In this document: piece after piece, positions 59,421 through 64,000 of the stretch | Position numbering within the stretch: position 1 is the first letter of the stretch | How the letters are laid out: each line of letters starts with the position of its first letter | Assembly (NCBI RefSeq): GCF_019880245.1 | Contig: NZ_CP082286.1 | Location: 558,001 to 622,000 of the forward strand | Direction of reading: 5' to 3' | DNA: 64,000 nucleotides | Source: Halobaculum roseum | GTDB lineage: Archaea; Halobacteriota; Halobacteria; Halobacteriales; Haloferacaceae | Position numbers and translations under genes: made by a program | The notes under the pieces: generated by a model | Told to the model about the DNA's origin: nothing | The model's input: only the letters and a program-made list of their open reading frames with translations | Databases searched by the model: none

Positions 59421-59624
59421 TTACTCGTCGTCGCCGTCGTCGTCGCCGTCGTCCTTCATCGTCTGGAGCTGCGAGACCAGGTCGTCGGTGGAGGCGCCCG
59501 CCTCGAAGCTCGCCTCGCCCTCGTGTTCGTTCTCGTGGGCGTCGACGGTCGAGCCGTCGCCCGCGTCGCCGCCGTCGTTCTGTTGACGCTCCTGCTCGGA
59601 TTCGTCGTAGCTCCCGAAGCCCAT
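59421..59624 (-). CDS. DUF5786 family protein
   Basis: A 67-residue acidic protein starting MGFGSYDESEQERQ, continuing TVDAHENEHEGEASFEAGAS and ending DDLVSQLQTMKDD with an Asp run. The N-terminal pattern MGxGSYDESEQE and the central FEAGAS are what I recall of Pfam DUF5786, small haloarchaeal proteins of unknown role. A TATA-like box (reading GCTTATCC) is about 24-31 bases upstream. It lies between the archaellin and the RimK-like fusion, all leftward. Confidence 0.75.
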   Translation of the reverse strand: MGFGSYDESEQERQQNDGGDAGDGSTVDAHENEHEGEASFEAGASTDDLVSQLQTMKDDGDDDGDDE

Positions 59625-59709
59625 ACCCCACAGTGGTGAGCCGAGAGGGATAAGCGACCCGGCCTGTCGGGCGAGTGTGAGTCGCTGCCGCGTTACTCCT
59701 CGCGCCGTC

Positions 59710-61068
59710 CTACTCCTCGCTTCCCTCTTCCTCCTCCTCGTCGCTCTCGGGGTCACGACCCTCGTCGGCACGCCGCTGCACGTCGACGCGGTAATGCTGG
59801 AGGATGTCGCGTCCGAGAAGCACGGGATACTCCATGTGCGAGCGGTCCTCCACGCTGGCGGTGACCGTGTGTTGCTCGCCGCCGATGCCGACGACGAGGT
59901 CGACGACCGGTCGAGCCTTCCCCGACTTCACGGAGCCGGACTTGATCCGGGTCATGCTCTTGATCGGGCCGGCGCCGATCTCGGCGGCGAGCTTCGTGTC
60001 GATCGACGAGCGCGTCGCGCCGGTGTCGGACTTGGCGAACGCCTGGGTCGACCCCCGCGTACCGGCCACGTGGACCTCCTCGATGTAGCCGATGAGCGTG
60101 GTCTGGCCGTCGTTGATCCGGCGCTGAGGCGGCATGCACGCCGGCGTCGAATCGTCGAGCACCGCCGACAGCTCGGCGACGCTGTCGTCGTCGACGGCGC
60201 CGCCGCCGCGCTCGATCGCCAGCCGAGCGATGTGGGGAGCCGGCGAGCGGCCGCTCGCCTTGAACAGCCCCTTGAACCCGGCGGTGGGGTTGACCTCCAG
60301 TACGTACCACCCGTCGTACCCCTGCACGAGGTCGACGCCGGCGTAGTCGAGGCCGATCGTCTCGGTCGCGTCGAGCGCCATCTCCCGCACCTCCTCGTCG
60401 AGGGTCCCGGTCGCGTCCTCCACGTCGCCGCCGAGCGCGACGTTGGTGCGCCAGTCGCCCTCCGGCGCGTAGCGGTTCATCGCGGCGACGACCTCGCCGC
60501 CGACGACGTACACGCGGGTGTCGTGGTGGCGCTCGTCGTCGCGGTCGATGAGGTCCTGGAGGAACGCCTGTCTGTTCCCGACCATCGGGTTGACCGGCTC
60601 GTCGAGGGGGATCTTCCAGGTACCGCCGCCGTGGGTACCGATCGCGGTCTTGTACACGCCCTCCTCGCCGAAGCGGGCGCGGCCCTCGTTGAGGCGGTCG
60701 TTCGACAGCGCCAGCAGCGCGTCCGGCACGCGGATGCCGGCCTCCGCCAGCGCGACGGCGGAGGCGAACTTGTGCATCGCCGTGAGCACCGCGGACGGAT
60801 CGTTGAGGACCGGTCGCGCGCGGCCGAACGTGTGGGCGAGCCCGAGCCCCTCGGCCGGCTGTTCGATGTTCGACAACAGCATCCGGTTGGCGATCACGTC
60901 GACCTCCGGCTCGATGGTTACTTCGCCGTCCTCGATGCTGACGGCCGCGTTCTCGCGACGGAGCCACACGGGCTCGTGACCGAGCGCCTCGATCGCGTTG
61001 CAGATAGCCTTCGTCTCCTTGCTCGTGTGCAGCGAAAGTACGCCGACGCGTACCGGATCTCCACTCAT
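59710..61068 (-). CDS. RimK-type ATP-grasp ligase fused to a retropepsin-like domain
   Basis: A 452-residue fusion. Residues 1-290 are ATP-grasp of the RimK type: MHKFASAVALAEAGIRVPDA, a nucleotide-binding Lys140 (VYKTAIGTHGGGTWKI), and metal-binding Glu258 and Asn260 (VLEVNPTAGFKGLF). Residues about 310-430 form an aspartic-protease-like domain with Asp348-Thr-Gly (AKSDTGATRSS) and the hydrophobic strand VLLGRDILQHYR. The end is an acidic tail. RimK-like ligases add amino acids, typically glutamate, to a carboxylate, and the small pepsin-like partner in bacteria is separate (RimB). The ATG is about 27 bases from GTCAAATG read leftward. Divergent from the metallohydrolase gene. Confidence 0.85.
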   Translation of the reverse strand: MSGDPVRVGVLSLHTSKETKAICNAIEALGHEPVWLRRENAAVSIEDGEVTIEPEVDVIANRMLLSNIEQPAEGLGLAHTFGRARPVLNDPSAVLTAMHKFASAVALAEAGIRVPDALLALSNDRLNEGRARFGEEGVYKTAIGTHGGGTWKIPLDEPVNPMVGNRQAFLQDLIDRDDERHHDTRVYVVGGEVVAAMNRYAPEGDWRTNVALGGDVEDATGTLDEEVREMALDATETIGLDYAGVDLVQGYDGWYVLEVNPTAGFKGLFKASGRSPAPHIARLAIERGGGAVDDDSVAELSAVLDDSTPACMPPQRRINDGQTTLIGYIEEVHVAGTRGSTQAFAKSDTGATRSSIDTKLAAEIGAGPIKSMTRIKSGSVKSGKARPVVDLVVGIGGEQHTVTASVEDRSHMEYPVLLGRDILQHYRVDVQRRADEGRDPESDEEEEEGSEE

Positions 61069-61090
61069 ACAAACTGACTCGTCGGCGGCG

Positions 61091-61098
61091 TCAAATGT
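61091..61098 (-). promoter_or_regulatory. TATA-like box of the RimK-like fusion gene
   Basis: Reading leftward the box is CATTTGAC, 23-30 bases before the start codon. Confidence 0.4.
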
Positions 61099-61220
61099 GT
61101 CCCGGTCGACCGAACGGCGTGCGAACCGGGATCACGCGCCGCCGGTCGACCCGTCGCCGTGCGGTCCGTCAGCCTGGTGGTCTGTCCGCCGGTCGGGCCG
61201 TCAACCGACCGGCCGACGCG

Positions 61221-61230
61221 GTAGTTTATC
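61221..61230 (+). promoter_or_regulatory. TATA-like box of the succinylglutamate desuccinylase-like gene
   Basis: GTAGTTTATC lies 25-34 bases before the ATG, giving the divergent pair separate promoters. Confidence 0.45.
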
Positions 61231-61254
61231 ACGCTCGGTCGCACACCGGCGATC

Positions 61255-62277
61255 ATGACCGACGCCGACGCCTTCACGTACAACGGGGGCCGGGTGGACC
61301 CGGGGGAGCGACAGAACATCCGGTTCGTGGTGTCGGAGACGTACCTCGGCGACCCGGTCCGGATCCCGGTGACGATCATCAACGGCGAGCGACCGGGCCC
61401 GACGGCGTTCCTCTCGGCGGCCGCTCACGGCGACGAGCTCAACGGCATCGAGGTCGTCAGGGAGGTCGCCCACGAGTGGGACCTCTCGGAGCTGTGCGGG
61501 ACGATCATCTGTCTGCCCGTGTTGAACGTCCCCGGGTTCCTCGCCCAACAGCGCTACCTCCCGGTGTACGACCGGGACCTGAACCGCTCGTTCCCCGGGT
61601 CGGCCGACTCGACGAGCGCCAAGCGGATGGCCGCGCGCATCTACACGAACTTCATCGAGCCGTGCGACTTCGGCCTCGACTTCCACACGTCGACGCGAGG
61701 GCGGACGAACATGATCCACGTCCGCGCCGACATGGGCGACCCCGACGCCGCCCGCCTCGCCCGTGCGTACGGGACGAACGTCATCATCGACAGCGAGGGC
61801 GCCTCGGGGATGCTCCGGACGGAGGCGGTGACCGACGACATCGCGGCGATCACCGTCGAGATGGGCGAGGCACACCGCTTCCAGCGGGCGCTCATCGACG
61901 AGGCGCTCTCCGGGGTTCGGTCGACGTTCGCCGAGTACGGCATGCTCGAGGCCGAGCAGGTCCGCTGGCCCGGCTGGCGGACCGTGATCACCGAGGAGCG
62001 CGAGAAGACGTGGCTCAGAGCCGACGCCGGCGGGATGGTCGACATGCACTTCGAGCGGGGGTCGCTGGTCCACGAGGGGGACACCGTCTGCACCATCACG
62101 AACCCGTTCAAGAACGACAACGCCCCCGTCGAGGCCCCCTTCACCGGACTCCTCGTCGGGATCCTCGAGAACCCGGTCGTGTACCCCGGGAACCCGCTGT
62201 GTCACCTCGTCGAACTCGACGAGCGGACCCGGCGGGTGGTCGAACTCGACCAGAGCCCGTCCGGGACGGTGGGGTAG
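61255..62277 (+). CDS. Succinylglutamate desuccinylase/aspartoacylase family metallohydrolase
   Basis: A 340-residue zinc-dependent hydrolase of the M14-related AstE/AspA family. Zinc ligands are His58 and Glu61 ([10 protein letters not shown]) and His144 (LDFHTST); DLNRSFPG (108-115) and the candidate general-base Glu in [10 protein letters not shown] complete the active site. The C-terminal 80 residues form a beta domain ([20 protein letters not shown]). It cleaves an amide at a terminal carboxylate. Its divergent neighbour is an ATP-grasp ligase, so it may remove what the ligase adds. No signal peptide is present. Confidence 0.87.
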   Translation: MTDADAFTYNGGRVDPGERQNIRFVVSETYLGDPVRIPVTIINGERPGPTAFLSAAAHGDELNGIEVVREVAHEWDLSELCGTIICLPVLNVPGFLAQQRYLPVYDRDLNRSFPGSADSTSAKRMAARIYTNFIEPCDFGLDFHTSTRGRTNMIHVRADMGDPDAARLARAYGTNVIIDSEGASGMLRTEAVTDDIAAITVEMGEAHRFQRALIDEALSGVRSTFAEYGMLEAEQVRWPGWRTVITEEREKTWLRADAGGMVDMHFERGSLVHEGDTVCTITNPFKNDNAPVEAPFTGLLVGILENPVVYPGNPLCHLVELDERTRRVVELDQSPSGTVG

Positions 62278-62290
62278 CCGGCCGACCCGT

Positions 62291-63238
62291 TCACTCGACG
62301 ACGCGCAGGTCGGGAGCGACGACGACACCGCTCCCTCCCTCCGGCGGCTCGAAGACGACGGTCCCGTCCTCCCGCGGGGACGCCGACCACGTGATGAACT
62401 CGCCGAACCGCCGCCAGGCGGCCTCGCCGGCGGCGGTCGGTTCGGCGGGTTCGCCCCGCCGCTCGGGACGGGCGTCGATCCCGTCGGCCCCGGGGTTCCC
62501 GAACAGCGGATGGGTCACGCGCCCCCTGCCGCACGTCTCGCAGACGACCTCCGCGAGGACGGGATACGCGGCGTGACAGTCGGGACAGATCCCGTCGCGG
62601 TCGTGGTCGAGACACTGCCTGAGCCGGCCGTCGACGACGCCCCCACACTCCAGACAGATCCCGTCGACCATGGGCCGCAGCCGGCGTTCGAACACTCGGT
62701 GTGCCCGCCGGAACAGCGGGGTCGGATCAAGCTGTTCGACGGCCGTCGGCGGAAGGACGATCCCCGTGAGCGTCCCCGAGGGGCACTCGTCGGCGCCGAA
62801 GAGTCCCTCGCAGGCCGAACAGCAGGTGAACAGGTGATGGTCGGCGTAGATCACGTGTACGTCGCCGCCGCAGCGGGGACACCGCGCGTCGACCGGCTCG
62901 GCCTCGAGGTCGGCGTCGCCGTCGACGATGCCGCGTTCCAAGAGTCGAACCGTCTCCCGGCCGGGTTCGAGCAACCGGTAGCCGCCCGGCGTCTTCTCGA
63001 CGAACCGCCCGACGAGCTTTCCGAGGTGGTAGCCGAACTTCCCGCTGTCGCGCTCCCCGACGGCGCGGCGCAGGTCGCTGTAGGCCATGGGGTCGGTCCG
63101 GGGACCCGCACGCTCCTCGTGTTCGGCGAGCACGCGGAGGATCGACAGCCGGAGGTCGTCGCCGAGAAAGGAGAACGCGTCGACCGCGCGTTCCGTCGAC
63201 CGATCGGTCACTACCGCCAGTGCGGTGCACGGCGGCAT
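62291..63238 (-). CDS. ArsR-type winged-helix regulator with zinc-ribbon domains
   Basis: A 315-residue protein. The N-terminal 100 residues form a winged helix ([40 protein letters not shown]). The middle carries zinc-finger-like pairs: [12 protein letters not shown] with [24 protein letters not shown] with [12 protein letters not shown], and VCETCGRGR. The C-terminal part is acidic and beta-rich. It is likely a DNA-binding regulator that senses something through a Cys-rich domain. A GTG 21 bases upstream could extend it. It is divergent from sdhC. Confidence 0.8.
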   Translation of the reverse strand: MPPCTALAVVTDRSTERAVDAFSFLGDDLRLSILRVLAEHEERAGPRTDPMAYSDLRRAVGERDSGKFGYHLGKLVGRFVEKTPGGYRLLEPGRETVRLLERGIVDGDADLEAEPVDARCPRCGGDVHVIYADHHLFTCCSACEGLFGADECPSGTLTGIVLPPTAVEQLDPTPLFRRAHRVFERRLRPMVDGICLECGGVVDGRLRQCLDHDRDGICPDCHAAYPVLAEVVCETCGRGRVTHPLFGNPGADGIDARPERRGEPAEPTAAGEAAWRRFGEFITWSASPREDGTVVFEPPEGGSGVVVAPDLRVVE

Positions 63239-63373
63239 AACGTTCACGCAGTCGGACACCTTCGCCGAGCCCTCGGCGATCCGGCGGTAGAGGTCGTTCT
63301 CGGTGTCTCGTTCGGCCGGTCGAGGGCCCGACCCCGCGGCGATCGGCCCCGCGGGCGTGCGAGTGCGTCACGT

Positions 63374-63384
63374 AACTACTATAC
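63374..63384 (+). promoter_or_regulatory. TATA-like box of sdhC
   Basis: AACTACTATAC lies 26-36 bases before the sdhC ATG. Confidence 0.5.
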
Positions 63385-63409
63385 CCCCATAGGACGGAGC
63401 CACGGACGT

Positions 63410-63835
63410 ATGAGCCAGTCGTATGACAGGGGCCTCGTCGAGGACTTCGGTCGGTGGCGGGAGTTCTCGGCGGGGATGTGGGCCTGGGTGTTCCACAAGT
63501 TCACGGGCTGGGTGCTCGTGGGCTACCTGTTCACCCATATCGCCGTGCTGAGTACCGCCATCTCCGCGGCCGGGCAGACGCAGCGGATCGCAGCCGAGAA
63601 CGACGTGTACACGATGGTCATCCAGAACCTCGAGAGCCTGCTGGTCGTCCGCATCCTCGAGGTCGGGCTGCTCGCGGTGGCCGTCTTCCACATCCTGAAC
63701 GGCTGCCGGCTGCTGCTGGTCGACCTGGGGATCGGGCTGGAAAGCCAGGACAAGAGCTTCTACGCGTCGCTGGTGCTGACGGGCGCCATCGTCGTGGCGT
63801 CGGTGCCGACGTTCCTCTCGGGGGTGTTCGGCTGA
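63410..63835 (+). CDS. sdhC: Succinate dehydrogenase cytochrome b-556 subunit
   Basis: A 141-residue membrane anchor subunit with three hydrophobic helices. [20 protein letters not shown] contains the first conserved His, and [20 protein letters not shown] contains the second, which ligates heme b, followed by a final helix ([20 protein letters not shown]). It anchors the succinate dehydrogenase complex and passes electrons to quinone. Its stop overlaps the start of the next gene (TGATG). The iron-sulfur and flavoprotein genes would follow outside the window. Confidence 0.93.
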   Translation: MSQSYDRGLVEDFGRWREFSAGMWAWVFHKFTGWVLVGYLFTHIAVLSTAISAAGQTQRIAAENDVYTMVIQNLESLLVVRILEVGLLAVAVFHILNGCRLLLVDLGIGLESQDKSFYASLVLTGAIVVASVPTFLSGVFG

Positions 63836-64000
63836 TGGCCGAGCGCTACTCCTCGTTCGAGAAGGGCGGGCGCCGGTGGCTGTGGCAGCGCATCACCGCC
63901 GCGTTCCTCGTGGTGGTGCTCGCGTTCCACTTCTTCCTGCTCCACTTCGTCAACCACGCGGACGAGGTGACGTTCCTCGCCTCGAGCGCCCGGATGACGG
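63835..64000 (+). CDS. sdhD: Succinate dehydrogenase hydrophobic membrane anchor (partial)
   Basis: The ATG overlaps the sdhC stop, and the frame runs off the right edge, giving about 55 residues. It begins [20 protein letters not shown], then TAAFLVVVLAFHFFLLHFVN with a His in the first helix, matching SdhD. The order sdhC-sdhD is the usual haloarchaeal operon order. Confidence 0.87.
   Translation, partial: MAERYSSFEKGGRRWLWQRITAAFLVVVLAFHFFLLHFVNHADEVTFLASSARMT

Noticed and set aside
1-64000. tRNA, rRNA, CRISPR arrays and insertion sequences
   Set aside because: No cloverleaf, rRNA-like block, spaced repeat array, transposase or integrase was found by eye; short or diverged ones cannot be excluded.

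Overview
The window is a stretch of chromosome from a halophilic archaeon (class Halobacteria). The signs are very high GC, strongly acidic predicted proteins, leaderless genes with TATA-like boxes about 27 bases before the start codon, and archaeal markers: archaellins, a proteasome alpha subunit, eIF1A, the bridging factor aMBF1, archaeal triosephosphate isomerase, a two-subunit 2-oxoacid:ferredoxin oxidoreductase, GTP cyclohydrolase III and an archaeal-type CDP-alcohol transferase. The genus cannot be fixed by reading alone. Most of the window is ordinary, densely packed core chromosome. I see no rRNA, tRNA, CRISPR array, transposase or integrase.

Layout. 1-9.6 kb: an rRNA-methyltransferase-like fragment, then aromatic amino acid genes (tyrA, aroA, aroC) mixed with an M24 peptidase, a SnoaL-like protein, an iron-type alcohol dehydrogenase and a cytochrome P450. 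9.6-13.8 kb: a secreted-protein block that is visibly A/T-richer in its middle: a Tat lipoprotein with a DsbA-like fold but no active-site cysteines, a CAP-domain lipoprotein and a 906-residue multi-PKD protein. 14-17.5 kb: the ferredoxin oxidoreductase operon with an Lrp regulator. 17.6-27.2 kb: Y-family DNA polymerase, DehI-like protein, HerA-like ATPase, HflX, hisC, AK6-like kinase and a CDP-alcohol transferase. 27.3-30.7 kb: a DUF7504-like protein, a CHAT (caspase-like) protein and a 45-residue membrane protein, the best candidate for an undescribed system. 30.8-34 kb: aMBF1, tpiA, an FAH-family enzyme and a lone archaellin. 34-44.2 kb: an alpha-glucan locus (malQ, GT4 glycosyltransferase, GH13 amylase, a 1519-residue protein with two GH15 modules). 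44.4-53.6 kb: Nudix, UPF0173 hydrolase, OsmC, GTP cyclohydrolase III, a degenerate ADP-ribosylglycohydrolase homologue, PHP, eIF1A, proteasome alpha, MOSC, BolA and a galactonate-dehydratase-like enolase. 53.7-58.5 kb: an inverted-repeat element, an SDR, a methyltransferase, a fused hydroxyacyl-CoA dehydrogenase/enoyl-CoA hydratase and a DNA glycosylase. 58.6-64 kb: a second lone archaellin, a RimK ATP-grasp/retropepsin-like fusion divergent from an AstE/AspA-like metallohydrolase, a zinc-ribbon regulator and the start of sdhCD.

How genes work together. TyrA, AroA and AroC serve the shikimate route. The PorA/PorB pair oxidises a 2-oxoacid onto ferredoxin, with Lrp as probable regulator. MalQ, GT4, GH13 and the double GH15 form a glucan turnover locus. 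RimK-like ligase, protease-like domain and metallohydrolase look like a system that adds and removes amino acids on a target. The CHAT gene and its two small neighbours look like a protease with a nucleotide-fold-derived partner and a membrane peptide, of unknown purpose.
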